This document shows positions 44,472 through 53,028 of a stretch of DNA of 64,000 nucleotides, one piece after another (positions within the stretch are counted from its first letter, which is position 1; each line of letters opens with the position of its first letter). Under the pieces are notes generated by a model. It had not been told where the DNA came from and did no database searches. It saw only the letters and a list, made by a program, of their open reading frames with translations. Origin of the DNA: JBDSZL01 sp039925145 (GTDB lineage: Bacteria; Acidobacteriota; Vicinamibacteria; Vicinamibacterales; SCN-69-37); assembly GCA_039925145.1 (NCBI GenBank), contig JBDSZL010000001.1, forward strand, positions 1-64,000, in the 5' to 3' direction. The translations under genes and the position numbers were made by a program.

Positions 44472-45490
44472 CATCGAGGAGCCGATTCTATTGGGCGTGC
44501 CAGATCGGCGGCTGGGGCAGCTACTCCCTCATCGGCCTCTGGTCGGCCGCGAGAACGGTTGGCTGGCGGCCCCCGCTGATCGCCGGCTTCCTTCTCTATC
44601 CGGTCTATAGCATCGCGCTGACCGAGCTGCTTCGTCGCGAAGCGCGCCGGCGCCAGTGGCTCGCCGACGTGTGGCCGACGCACTGGCTCGGGATCGCTGC
44701 CGGGGTGCTCATCGTCAGCACCGTCCAGACCTTCCTGATCGTCGCCATCAATCTGGCGCTGGAGGGACACAGCAGTTCATTTGTGGATCCCCGCCAGATT
44801 GTCTACGTCGGCCTGGGGACGACCGGCGCGACAACCGTGTGGCTGCTCTACTACTTGATGCTTACGACAGCGCGGCGCCGGCGGGAGCGTCAGACGCGTT
44901 TGGAGTTGGCGCTCAAGGACGCTGAGCTGCGATCGCTCGAAGCGCAGCTTAATCCGCACTTCCTGTTCAATTGCCTGAATTCCATTCGTGCACTCGTCGG
45001 CGAGAACCCGGCGCAGGCCCAGGACATGATCACCCGCCTGGCGAGCCTGCTGCGCTATTCGCTACACCGGGGCCAGCATCTCGTGTCGCTCGCCGCTGAA
45101 GGCGACGCCGTTGGCGACTATCTCGCCCTCGAGTCCGCGCGCTTCGACGACCGGTTGCGCGTTCATATAGATATCGCGCCGGCTGCCTCTGGCGCGATGA
45201 TTCCCGCCATGCTGCTGCAGACGCTCGTCGAGAATGCCGTCAAACACGGCATCGCGCCCCTGCCTGCGGGCGGCGACATCACCATCCGCGCCGCTCTCGA
45301 ACCGGAGCTGGTCGTCGTGGAAGTGGAGAACAGCGGACAGTTCGCACCCGCGACCGGCGCCTCAGGCATCGGACTGGCGAACGCGCGCGACCGGCTCCGC
45401 ATTCTCTTCGGCGACCGGGCAACACTGGAGGTGGGCGACCTTGGCGCGGGCCGGGTTCTGGCCACCGCGCGTATTCCTCTCACGTCATGA
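44468..45490 (+). CDS. LytS-type sensor histidine kinase
   Basis: The 340-residue protein has four hydrophobic segments in residues about 10-130. A short coiled coil follows, then the His_kinase domain typical of the LytS/YehU group (LNPHFLFNCLNSIRALVGEN, with the phospho-His in NPHFLFN). The HATPase domain carries LLQTLVENAVKHGI and GIGLANARDRLRILFGD. It has no PAS or large sensor domain, so it probably senses through its membrane part. It is coupled by ATGA to the LytTR regulator. Confidence 0.9.
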   Translation: MTSRSRFYWACQIGGWGSYSLIGLWSAARTVGWRPPLIAGFLLYPVYSIALTELLRREARRRQWLADVWPTHWLGIAAGVLIVSTVQTFLIVAINLALEGHSSSFVDPRQIVYVGLGTTGATTVWLLYYLMLTTARRRRERQTRLELALKDAELRSLEAQLNPHFLFNCLNSIRALVGENPAQAQDMITRLASLLRYSLHRGQHLVSLAAEGDAVGDYLALESARFDDRLRVHIDIAPAASGAMIPAMLLQTLVENAVKHGIAPLPAGGDITIRAALEPELVVVEVENSGQFAPATGASGIGLANARDRLRILFGDRATLEVGDLGAGRVLATARIPLTS

Positions 45491-46173
45491 AGGCGATCAT
45501 CGTCGATGACGAACGCCTGGCGCGCGTGGAACTGCGCCGTCTGCTCGAGGCTCACCCGGAGATTGACGTCGTCGGAGAGGCGCGCAGTGGCAGCGAGGCG
45601 CTCGCTCTCGTTGCAGCGACGAGGCCTGATCTGATGTTCCTGGATATCGAAATGCCTGGGATGAACGGGTTCGATGTCGTCGAGCAACTCGTGGACGTGC
45701 CACACGCGATCTTCACGACTGCCTTCGATCATTACGCCCTTCGCGCCTTTGAGGTAAACGCCCTCGACTACCTCACCAAGCCCATCCTTCCGGCGCGGCT
45801 CGCTGCCGCCCTCACGCGCGTGCGTCCGCGAAGCCGCTCGGCGCGACTCGAGCAGATCTTCGTGCGAGACGGCGACCGCTGTTGGATCGTGCGCGTGCTC
45901 GACGTCGTGCTGCTCGAGTCAGAGGGGAACTACACGCGCGTCTGCTTCGGCAAGGAGCGTCCTCTGATCCGCCGATCGCTCAATGCCCTCGAAGTCACGC
46001 TGGATCCATCGATATTCTTTCGGGCGAATCGCCGTCAGATGATCAATCTGAAGGCGGTCCAGAAGGCATCCGTCGGTCCCAACGGCACGCTCGCTGTCGA
46101 GCTTCGCGGCGGCGTCGCGGTCGAGCTATCCAGGCGACATGGCGCCCGGTTGCGATCAGCCCTGAGCCTGTAA
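45487..46173 (+). CDS. LytTR family response regulator
   Basis: The 228-residue protein has a receiver domain (AIIVDDERLARVELRRLL, LMFLDIEMPGMNGFDVVEQL with the phospho-Asp, LDYLTKPI with the Lys) and a LytTR DNA-binding domain (VVLLESEGNYTRVCFG, FFRANRRQMINLKAV). It should control a small set of promoters with tandem LytTR sites; none was identified here. It is the third gene of the membrane protein-kinase-regulator operon. Confidence 0.92.
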   Translation: MKAIIVDDERLARVELRRLLEAHPEIDVVGEARSGSEALALVAATRPDLMFLDIEMPGMNGFDVVEQLVDVPHAIFTTAFDHYALRAFEVNALDYLTKPILPARLAAALTRVRPRSRSARLEQIFVRDGDRCWIVRVLDVVLLESEGNYTRVCFGKERPLIRRSLNALEVTLDPSIFFRANRRQMINLKAVQKASVGPNGTLAVELRGGVAVELSRRHGARLRSALSL

Positions 46174-46216
46174 GGTTGGAGTCCTATCCACCTTGCCGGC
46201 CGCAAAGCCTTCTCTC

Positions 46217-47110
46217 TCATGTCGGCTCCCACCCTGGCATCGGGTAATCACTCATGAACTCGCGCACCTCGCCGGCGATCGCGTCCAGTTCCCGCTCGTG
46301 GCCCGCCGAGACGGCCCGGTCGCCTGAGATGAGGTCGAACCCACGATCCATCAATGCACTCGCCAGTGCCTTCGCGTTGCTGACGATGCGACGCGCGTAG
46401 TCGCGGAAGGACTCCTCGCCTGCCTCGCAAAGCGCGACGGCAATCCCTGCCGTTGTGTGATTGTGTGGTCCCCCCTGCAGACCCGGAAACACGGCTTTAT
46501 CGATGGCGGTGGCGTGAGCCGCACCGCACATCAGCATCGCACCCCGCGGACCTCGGAGCGTCTTGTGAGTCGTTGTCGAGATGACGTCAGCATGGCCGAC
46601 CGGAGAAGGATGCACGCCCCCCACCACCAGACCCGCGATGTGCGCGATATCGGCGACGAGCACCGCGCTCACTTCGCGCGCGATCGACGCGAAGGCGGCG
46701 AAGTCGATTGTTCTGGGAATCGCGGTGCCGCCGCAGAAGATGAGCTTGGGTCGCTCCTTCAGCGCCAGGGCGCGCACCTCTTCCATTTCGACGCAGCCCG
46801 TGTCACGACGAACGCCATACTGCACCGACCGAAACCAGCGCCCGGTGGCGGACACGGGCCAACCGTGCGTCAGATGGCCGCCCATGGGCTAGTACCGCTT
46901 GCCGACGTAGCCCTCGGAATACTTGTTTGTGAGAACCGTGCCCGTCGCTTCGAGGACGGCGCGTGAGACGTAGTTCTCGGAGGGGATCAGCCGGAGCGTA
47001 TCGTGTTGGCGGTGTGCCTCGTCCTCGATGAGCGAGGCGAGTTTCGGGTCACGTTGCGTGAGGGATGGCAGCGGTGGCACGTGCATGAGCGTCTCCTCTG
47101 ATGCCGCCAC
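46217..47110 (-). pseudogene. glyA: Decayed serine hydroxymethyltransferase gene
   Basis: Residues 1-73 (from the ATG at 47110) match the GlyA start: LRLIPSENYVSRAVLEATGT and NKYSEGYVGKRY. A TAG stop at 46889 follows at once, and about 70 codons of the central cofactor domain are missing. The same frame resumes with GGHLTHGWPVSATG at 46882 and keeps ADIAHIAGLVVGGVHPSPV and TTTHKTLRGPRG with the PLP lysine. After FDLISGDR a second loss of about 110 codons leads to the final EVREFM. With two deletions and a stop it cannot make active enzyme. An intact copy elsewhere is expected. Confidence 0.85.
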
Positions 47111-47279
47111 ACCCAGGCGCCCGGTGCGGCGAGGAAACGCTCCCCAGTGGTCAGTTCCACCTTCACGGTCTTACAGCGCCAGTTGCGTGATTTGGATCTT
47201 ACCCCGATTGTTCCTCGCGTTGAACCTCCGCGAACGGCCACAGAAGTTTGTGGCCCGTTCGCGGGTCGAGCGCCGGTCG

Positions 47280-47600
47280 TCAGTTGCGTTTCAGTCCGTC
47301 TCGCCAGGCGATGACCTCGAGCTCGCCGCGGACCGCGTCCTCCACCGGGATCACAGGGTGCACCTCGAAGACGAACGACGGGAGCATCGAACAGAACTTG
47401 TGAATGGTCACCGGATCGTCGCATTCCATGAGCATGTGCCCGCCCCACTCACCAACGCGGATCACGAAGAAGTCGATCTTGAAATTGCCCGGCGCCTTCC
47501 ATTGACTGAAGACTTCGAGGATCCGCTTCTGCGCATTCTCGTACTCCATGGGGGAACCTTGCGGCCGTTCGAACCAGCTGATCACATACTTCATCGGCAT
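47280..47600 (-). CDS. DUF3303 domain protein
   Basis: The protein has 106 residues from the ATG at 47600, or 104 from the one at 47594. It resembles small dimeric alpha-beta proteins of the DUF3303 group: MKYVISWFERPQGSPMEYEN, LEVFSQWKAPGNFKIDFF, VRVGEWGGHMLMECDD and VIPVEDAV. The function is unknown. An AGGAGG ribosome binding site precedes it. A degenerate tRNA-like sequence lies 40 bp upstream. Confidence 0.75.
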   Translation of the reverse strand: MPMKYVISWFERPQGSPMEYENAQKRILEVFSQWKAPGNFKIDFFVIRVGEWGGHMLMECDDPVTIHKFCSMLPSFVFEVHPVIPVEDAVRGELEVIAWRDGLKRN

Positions 47601-47639
47601 CCTCCTGTTGCACCTGTGCGGTGCAGGCCAACAAAAAGG

Positions 47640-47705
47640 CCCTCAATCGACCCTCCACCCCTCGGCGCTGAACCGAGTGCTCTACCGGGGCTGAGCCACG
47701 CCCGG
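47640..47705 (-). pseudogene. tRNA-like remnant, 3' half degenerate
   Basis: Read on the minus strand from 47705, the sequence has a 7-nt acceptor-like strand CCGGGCG and TG. A D-arm follows (GCTC, loop with GG, GAGC), then an anticodon arm CTCGG-TTCAGCG-CCGAG and a variable region. The T-arm begins GAGGG TCGATTG but lacks a pairing 3' strand, and no matching acceptor 3' strand follows. Position 37 would be a pyrimidine, which is unusual. It is probably a broken tRNA, not a functional one. Confidence 0.4.
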
Positions 47706-47830
47706 ATGACCGGTTCATCTTAGTGCATTGAACGGACGCCAGGCAGGCGCCGAGGCGGCCAGCGGCGCCGCCAGATTTCGGCCTCAGTCGATATGTCGCC
47801 AAACATCGAAATACGTGCTACGCTTGGTTC

Positions 47831-48136
47831 GTGAACGAGGTATTCAAGGCACTCGCTGACCCCACCCGCCGCGAGATTTTGCGATTGCTGCGCGGAGGTC
47901 CGATGTCGGCCGGCGTGCTGGCGGACCGCTTTCCGCAAAGCCGGTCTACCCTGTCTGCGCACTTCGCCGCGCTGAAACACGCCAATTTGGTCCAAACGGA
48001 CCGGCAGGGGCAGACCATCTTTTATCAGCTGAATCTCTCGGTCTTCGAACAGACGGTCGCTGCGCTCATTGCCACCCTTGGAATCGGCGACGAGGTGGCG
48101 ACTGCCCGCACCCCGGCACAGGCGGAGGAGTCATGA
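47831..48136 (+). CDS. sdpR: ArsR-family autorepressor, SdpR-like
   Basis: The GTG start gives 101 residues, a winged-helix ArsR/SmtB protein: FKALADPTRREILRLLRGGP, LADRFPQSRSTLSAHFAALK as the recognition helix, then VQTDRQGQTIFYQLN as the wing. It lacks metal-binding cysteines, as expected for SdpR, whose activity is controlled by sequestration at a membrane SdpI protein. The next gene encodes SdpI, coupled by a 4-bp overlap. Confidence 0.85.
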   Translation: MNEVFKALADPTRREILRLLRGGPMSAGVLADRFPQSRSTLSAHFAALKHANLVQTDRQGQTIFYQLNLSVFEQTVAALIATLGIGDEVATARTPAQAEES

Positions 48137-48810
48137 AGGTCATCTGGAAGGACGAAGCGCCGAGCCTCGCGATGCTCGCCACGATGTTTGGTCTGGCCGC
48201 CGTCACGTGGTCGTCAGCGCCAGAACGTATTCCGATTCACTGGACCTTCTTCGGCGAGCCCGACCGATTTGGCAGCAGGTTCGCCGGTCTCGTGGGTCTG
48301 CCGCTTATTGCGGCGGCGGTCTATCTGATACTGCTGTTCCTCCCACGTATTGATCCGCGCCGCGGCAACTACGATGCGTTTCGGCGGCCGTACGCCATGA
48401 TACGAACCGCTGTCGCCGGTTTCCTCCTGGCGATGGAGGGGTTCATCCAGTTGTGGATTCGTGGACAGACTGCCTCCAGCCGCCTGTTCATGCCCGTCGT
48501 CGCTGGCGCGGTCATCATGCTCGTCGGCAACTATCTGCCCAAGCTCCAGTCGAACTGGTTCGTCGGCATCCGCACGCCGTGGACGCTCACGAGCGAGGAG
48601 TCGTGGCGCAAGACCCACCAGCTGGCGGCTTGGCTCTTCGTCGCCTCCGGCGCCGCGATCGTCGTGGCCTCCGTACTCAACCCGGACAGGAGCCGGGCGG
48701 TGCTGTTCGGCACGCTGATGGCCACGCTGCTCTCGACAGCGATCTATTCGTACTTCGTGTGGCGCAACGATCCGCACAGGACGTCGCCGACGTCACGGAG
48801 ACCCCTATGA
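48133..48810 (+). CDS. sdpI: SdpI-family immunity/signalling membrane protein
   Basis: The 225-residue protein has several hydrophobic helices. The DUF1648-like start is IPIHWTFFGEPDRFGSRF. The SdpI signature LVGNYLPKLQSNWFVGIRTP, then WTLTSEESWRKTHQL, is present. In Bacillus SdpI gives immunity to the SdpC toxin and binds SdpR. In organisms without SdpC, as appears here, the sdpR-sdpI pair is thought to respond to envelope-active compounds. It overlaps the TlpA-like gene by 4 bp. Confidence 0.85.
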   Translation: MKVIWKDEAPSLAMLATMFGLAAVTWSSAPERIPIHWTFFGEPDRFGSRFAGLVGLPLIAAAVYLILLFLPRIDPRRGNYDAFRRPYAMIRTAVAGFLLAMEGFIQLWIRGQTASSRLFMPVVAGAVIMLVGNYLPKLQSNWFVGIRTPWTLTSEESWRKTHQLAAWLFVASGAAIVVASVLNPDRSRAVLFGTLMATLLSTAIYSYFVWRNDPHRTSPTSRRPL

Positions 48811-49307
48811 TCAGACTTTTTTCTGCGCTCCTCCTCGCGTGCGCGCCGCTCTTCGCCCTATCGGCGCAGACGCCTCCGCTCCCCAAGGTGGGTGGTCCAG
48901 CACCGGAGTTCGCGTTCAGCGCGGTGGTTCAGGGCACGAGTGCCCTGGCCGGCTTGAGGCCGAAGGCACTCACCGGCCGCGTCGTCGTGCTGGACTTCTT
49001 CGCCACCTGGTGTGTGCCGTGCGTGGCCGCCATTCCACGGACCAACGCCCTCATCGCCGAATTCGAGAACGACCCGGTGACCTTCCTGGCGGTCGCCAAT
49101 GAAACGCGCGCCGTCCTCGATCCGTTCCTCGCCGCCCATCCAATCCGCGCGACCCTGGTGCTCGACGATGCAGACAAGACGTACGGGAACTACCTGATCC
49201 GTTCGTTACCTTTTATTGTCATCATCGATCCCACCGGTCGCATCAGCGCGTTCGCGTCGCCAGAGACCTTGAGCGCGGAACAGATTAGGAGCGCGCTCAA
49301 GCGCTAA
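48807..49307 (+). CDS. TlpA-like periplasmic thioredoxin
   Basis: The 166-residue protein has a signal peptide (LFSALLLACAPLFALSAQ) and an AhpC/TSA-Redoxin fold with the active site WCVPC at 68-72 and a cis-Pro loop (YLIRSLPFIVIIDPTGRI). It should reduce disulfides or carry thiols in the periplasm. Its ATG overlaps the sdpI stop codon, which makes a three-gene coupled operon sdpR-sdpI-tlpA. Thioredoxin linkage to sdpRI is not a standard arrangement. Confidence 0.85.
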   Translation: MIRLFSALLLACAPLFALSAQTPPLPKVGGPAPEFAFSAVVQGTSALAGLRPKALTGRVVVLDFFATWCVPCVAAIPRTNALIAEFENDPVTFLAVANETRAVLDPFLAAHPIRATLVLDDADKTYGNYLIRSLPFIVIIDPTGRISAFASPETLSAEQIRSALKR

Positions 49308-49365
49308 CCTGGCCCCCCAAAGCTCAGTCACCACCGTGGCGCGTCCGAGTGTTCCATAATCGGAC

Positions 49366-49647
49366 GTGGTGTCAGAGCGCTACGCCGGGCTGCCCGGCGC
49401 CGATATCGTGACCGGCGGCCTGAACGACCTGAATGCGGGGCGGACGACGGTGGCTTCGCTGCTCGTGGAGATCGGCGCCCCGAGGTTGCGGGAGTTGGGC
49501 ATCGACGTTCCACCCGGTGCTCCGCTGCCAGAGCATCGTCTGTATGCACTGATCGCGCGCGATGCGCCGGCCAACGCGCACTCGGCGTACAACGCGTGGC
49601 TGCGTCGGCTGGTCAGCTTCGAGCGGGCGCTGGCATGCGCGCGTTAG
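49366..49647 (+). CDS. Hypothetical partner of the nucleotidyltransferase gene
   Basis: The GTG start gives 93 residues with no recognised domain. The first part reads YAGLPGADIVTGGLNDLNAG, then TTVASLLVEIGAPRLRELGI, and a helical end. It overlaps the DUF6036-like gene by 13 bp, as in coupled toxin-antitoxin pairs. Its position upstream suits an antitoxin or substrate-recognition partner, but that is inference from layout alone. Confidence 0.55.
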   Translation: MVSERYAGLPGADIVTGGLNDLNAGRTTVASLLVEIGAPRLRELGIDVPPGAPLPEHRLYALIARDAPANAHSAYNAWLRRLVSFERALACAR

Positions 49648-50177
49648 CGGACGCCGATCGCATCCGCGCATTCATGCGGGCGTTGGCTCGTGCCGCCGTC
49701 GCGTCCGGCCGCGTGTACCTGACTGGCGGCGCGACGGCTGTCCTCCACGGGTGGCGCGCCGCGACGCTGGATGTCGACATCAAGCTGGTCCCCGATGCGG
49801 ACGCGCTGTTGCGCGCGATTCCACAAATCAAAGAGTCCCTCGACGTCAACGTGGAGCTGGCCTCGCCCGATGACTTCATTCCCGTGAAGGATGGATGGGC
49901 CGACCGAAGTCCGTTCATCGGCCGCGAAGGATTGCTGTCGTTTCATCATTTTGATCTCTACGCGCAGGCCCTGGCGAAAATTGAACGTAGCCACGAAACG
50001 GACCGTGTTGACGTCGCGGCGCTAATGGATCGTAGACTCATCGACCCGGACCGCCTGCAGGACTACTTCGACGCCATCGCGGATAACATCTACCGCTACC
50101 CGGCGATTGACGCATCGTCGTTTCGACGCGCTGTGCTCGAAGCGGTCGCTCGAGGCAAGGCACGAGAGGGTCAGTGA
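49635..50177 (+). CDS. Nucleotidyltransferase-fold protein, DUF6036-like
   Basis: Starting at the ATG at 49635 it has 180 residues. GRVYLTGGATAVLHGWRAAT, then LDVDIKLVPD, is the minimal nucleotidyltransferase pattern (GG...G...T.D.D), and FHHFDLYAQALAKIERSHET is typical of the DUF6036/AbiEii-like group. Such proteins may transfer nucleotides to tRNA or proteins and often act as toxins. It is coupled to a 93-residue upstream gene. Activity cannot be read from sequence. Confidence 0.7.
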   Translation: MRALADADRIRAFMRALARAAVASGRVYLTGGATAVLHGWRAATLDVDIKLVPDADALLRAIPQIKESLDVNVELASPDDFIPVKDGWADRSPFIGREGLLSFHHFDLYAQALAKIERSHETDRVDVAALMDRRLIDPDRLQDYFDAIADNIYRYPAIDASSFRRAVLEAVARGKAREGQ

Positions 50178-50230
50178 CCTTCTCGTCCAGTCATTCACGC
50201 CGAGGACCTGGATCAGGACCGGAGATTCGC

Positions 50231-50683
50231 ATGATCAACCTTTTCGAGATCGGTCGGGCCGACGCGTTCAAGAAGCGGGTCGCGCAAATCAGCGCGGACA
50301 CCGCGCCTCAATGGGGCACCATGAACGCGGCGCAGGCGATGGCCCACTGCGCGATTGCACTGGAAGCCGCACTGGGCGACACAGTTCCGCCCCGAATGCT
50401 GATCGGCCGCCTCATCGGGCCGCTGGTCGCGCGCACTGTCCTGTCGAACGACAAACCGCTGCAGCGCAATGCGCCGACCGCCCGTCAGTATGTGGTCAGC
50501 GACCCTCGCGACCTCGCCGCTGAACGCGACCGCCTCTGTACGCTGATCGACAGGTTTGCCCAAGCGGGGCCGCGCGGCTGCACCACGAAGCCGCACACGT
50601 TCTTCGGGCGATTGACGCCGGAGCGCTGGGCCATCCTGATGGACAAACATCTCGATCACCACCTGCGCCAGTTCGGAGTCTGA
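50231..50683 (+). CDS. DUF1569 domain protein
   Basis: The 150-residue protein starts at the ATG at 50231. It has the DinB-like helical DUF1569 pattern: PQWGTMNAAQAMAHCAIALE with the conserved WGxMxxxQMxxH core, CTTKPHTFFGRLTPERWAIL, and HLDHHLRQFGV at the end with the conserved HxxHHLxQF. The metal-binding histidines are present. The function is unknown. Confidence 0.82.
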   Translation: MINLFEIGRADAFKKRVAQISADTAPQWGTMNAAQAMAHCAIALEAALGDTVPPRMLIGRLIGPLVARTVLSNDKPLQRNAPTARQYVVSDPRDLAAERDRLCTLIDRFAQAGPRGCTTKPHTFFGRLTPERWAILMDKHLDHHLRQFGV

Positions 50684-50994
50684 TCGCCTCGGGTCAGACG
50701 ATTTCCTCTGCCGTCGACGACTGGGACAATAGCTATTCCTTCGGCCTGATCCCGTTCGTCGCCAATCCTGCGCGCATAGCCCAGCGTGGCGACGCTCGCT
50801 GATCGAAGCGGCTCTCGTTCGGTGAGGTCGGAACAGGCAGCAGGACGGTTGACGCCATCAGGGGTGCGTGCCAAAGTAGCTCACCGCCAGAGCGCGAAAT
50901 CCGCCTCACGTTGCCGCTGCTCGCGGGACTTACGCACGTCGGCATCAGCGACGCTCTCCAATTCCGCGCACGCTCGCTTGAAGCCGTGGCCCAT
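50684..50994. other. 311-bp gap without a supported gene
   Basis: An open frame runs on the plus strand from about 50800 into the signal peptide of the next gene, and a long antisense frame crosses it on the minus strand. Neither shows a start with a ribosome binding site or a recognisable domain. The promoter of the downstream two-gene operon probably lies here but no clear -35/-10 pair was found. Confidence 0.4.
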
Positions 50995-53028
50995 ATGACA
51001 CGTCTCTCTTTGTTCATCGTCGGCAGCCTCGCCGTTCTCATCGCTCCCCTGCTACTGGCGCAGTCCCCCCCCGCGCCAGGCCGGGGCGCGGCGGCAGGTC
51101 CGCCCAAAGCAACCGCACTCATCATCGGCCAGGTGCTCGATGCCTCCACCGGACAGCCCATCTCCGATGCCATCGTCACGTTGACCGGCGGCCGGGGCGC
51201 AGGTCCGGCCGGTGCCGCCCGCGGACCGGCCACGCCGCAACGCGTGATGACGGGTGCGGACGGCCGCTTCGTGTTCCACGAACTGCTGCCAGGTCAGTTC
51301 CAGCTCAGCGCCGGCCTGAAAGGCTACACCGGAAGCCTCAATGCACCGGGCGTCCCTGCTGGCGTCAGCGCGGCCGGCTCTGCCGCGGCAGCCGCGATGC
51401 TCGCGGCGGTCGCGACGACTACGGGCCCGACGACCACAATCGCCGTCGAGGAAGGCGAGGTCGTTGCGGGTATAAGGCTGCGACTTTGGAAGACGGCTGT
51501 CGTGAGCGGCACGGTGGTCGACGATGGCGGCGAGCCGGCCATCGGGATCATGGTGCAGGTGGCGCGCCGGGTAATGACGGCCGGACGCGCGCGCTACCTC
51601 CCGGGGGCAGCGGCCAGAACCGACGACCGAGGTATGTATCGCATCTCGTCGCTCGTCCCAGGCGACTACCTGGTTGTCGTGCCACAGACGCAGACATCCA
51701 TTCCGACAGCGATCCTGACAGGGCTGATGGGCAGCATGACAGGTAGCGGCAGCCCAGGCGGCGGCTTGGCGCTGCTCGATCTGGCCACGTCGGGAGTGAA
51801 TCCGAACGACGCACTCGCGGGCGGTGTGCGCGTCGGTGATTACATGGTCGCATCCGGCGGCTCGGTGCCGCTCTCGGGGGCCGACGGTCGGCTGCTCGCG
51901 TATCAGACGCTGTTCTATCCGGGCGTCGACGCACCGGCGCAGGCCTCGATCTTGTCGCTCGGGTCCGGTGATGATCGCACCGGCCTTAACTTTCAGCTGC
52001 GGCTGATTCCGACCTTGCGCGTGACCGGCGCCGCGACCGGACCGGAAGGACCACTCGCCAATCTCGGTGTGCGCCTCGTGGCGCCTGCCGATGGCGCCGG
52101 CAACGAATCGGAGTTCGACGTGGCCACCACCGTCACAAGGCCCGATGGCACGTTCACCTTCCATGGCGTCCCGCCCGGTCCGTTCCTCCTACGCGCGCAG
52201 AAGCAGCCGCGGCCGCCGATGTCGGCGGGGATGGCCGCGGGGAGTCCGCTCATGGAGATGATGTTCGGCGGCGGCGCCGCCGGCCCGCCGGCAGAAGCGC
52301 TTTACGGATCGATGTCGGTCACCGTGAGTAGCGCCGATGTCGACAACGTTGGACTGCGACTCGCGCCGGGTCTTCATGCGGCCGGACGGATCGTGTTCGA
52401 CAGCGCCTCCGGCCGTCCCGCACCGCCGCCCAACCAGATTCAGACGCTGACCGTGACCTTGACGCCCATGGACGGCCAGAGCGGCGGCGGGCTGAGTGGC
52501 ATGTCTCAACCCGATCGGGCGAACGCACAAGGTGAGTTCCGTACGAGAGGTTATGCGGCCGGCCGGTACTTCCTTTCGATCGCAAACGCGGGCAACTGGC
52601 AGGTGCGCTCGGCCACGCTCAACGGGCGTGATGTGCTCGATGCGCCGCTCGATCTACGCGACGACGCCACTGGCATCGTCGTGACCATGGCCGACGAACT
52701 GGCGCAACTGTCGGGCACGGTCACCTCACGCGGTGAGACCGACCTCTCCGAGACGTCGGTCTATTTGGTGCCCGCCGACTACCGCGCGTGGATCACCGCC
52801 GGCATGAACCCACGCCGCGCGCGCACGGTCCGTGCGGGCCGCACAGGCTCGTACGCAATGGCGAATGTGCCGGCCGGTGAGTATTTCGCCGCGGCGATCG
52901 ACCGCGCGGACGAAGGCGATGTGCAGGACCCGGCGTTCATCGAAGTGCTCTCCCGCATCGGCACGCGTGTGGTCGTGGGCGTCACGCCCCGCACGCTGGA
53001 TCTGGCCAAGACGCGGGTGCGGCGATGA
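50995..53028 (+). CDS. Secreted carboxypeptidase-regulatory-like protein, paralogue 4
   Basis: The protein has 677 residues from the ATG at 50995 with a signal peptide (SLFIVGSLAVLIAPLLLAQ). The repeat units include VLDASTGQPISDAIVTLTGG, DGRFVFHELLPGQFQLSAGL, DDRGMYRISSLVPGDYLVVV and FTFHGVPPGPFLLRA. The C-terminal unit is SYAMANVPAGEYFAAAIDRA, then VQDPAFIEVLSRIG. Low-complexity Ala/Gly stretches interrupt the repeats. It is coupled by ATGA to paralogue 5 and is probably surface-associated. Confidence 0.82.
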   Translation: MTRLSLFIVGSLAVLIAPLLLAQSPPAPGRGAAAGPPKATALIIGQVLDASTGQPISDAIVTLTGGRGAGPAGAARGPATPQRVMTGADGRFVFHELLPGQFQLSAGLKGYTGSLNAPGVPAGVSAAGSAAAAAMLAAVATTTGPTTTIAVEEGEVVAGIRLRLWKTAVVSGTVVDDGGEPAIGIMVQVARRVMTAGRARYLPGAAARTDDRGMYRISSLVPGDYLVVVPQTQTSIPTAILTGLMGSMTGSGSPGGGLALLDLATSGVNPNDALAGGVRVGDYMVASGGSVPLSGADGRLLAYQTLFYPGVDAPAQASILSLGSGDDRTGLNFQLRLIPTLRVTGAATGPEGPLANLGVRLVAPADGAGNESEFDVATTVTRPDGTFTFHGVPPGPFLLRAQKQPRPPMSAGMAAGSPLMEMMFGGGAAGPPAEALYGSMSVTVSSADVDNVGLRLAPGLHAAGRIVFDSASGRPAPPPNQIQTLTVTLTPMDGQSGGGLSGMSQPDRANAQGEFRTRGYAAGRYFLSIANAGNWQVRSATLNGRDVLDAPLDLRDDATGIVVTMADELAQLSGTVTSRGETDLSETSVYLVPADYRAWITAGMNPRRARTVRAGRTGSYAMANVPAGEYFAAAIDRADEGDVQDPAFIEVLSRIGTRVVVGVTPRTLDLAKTRVRR

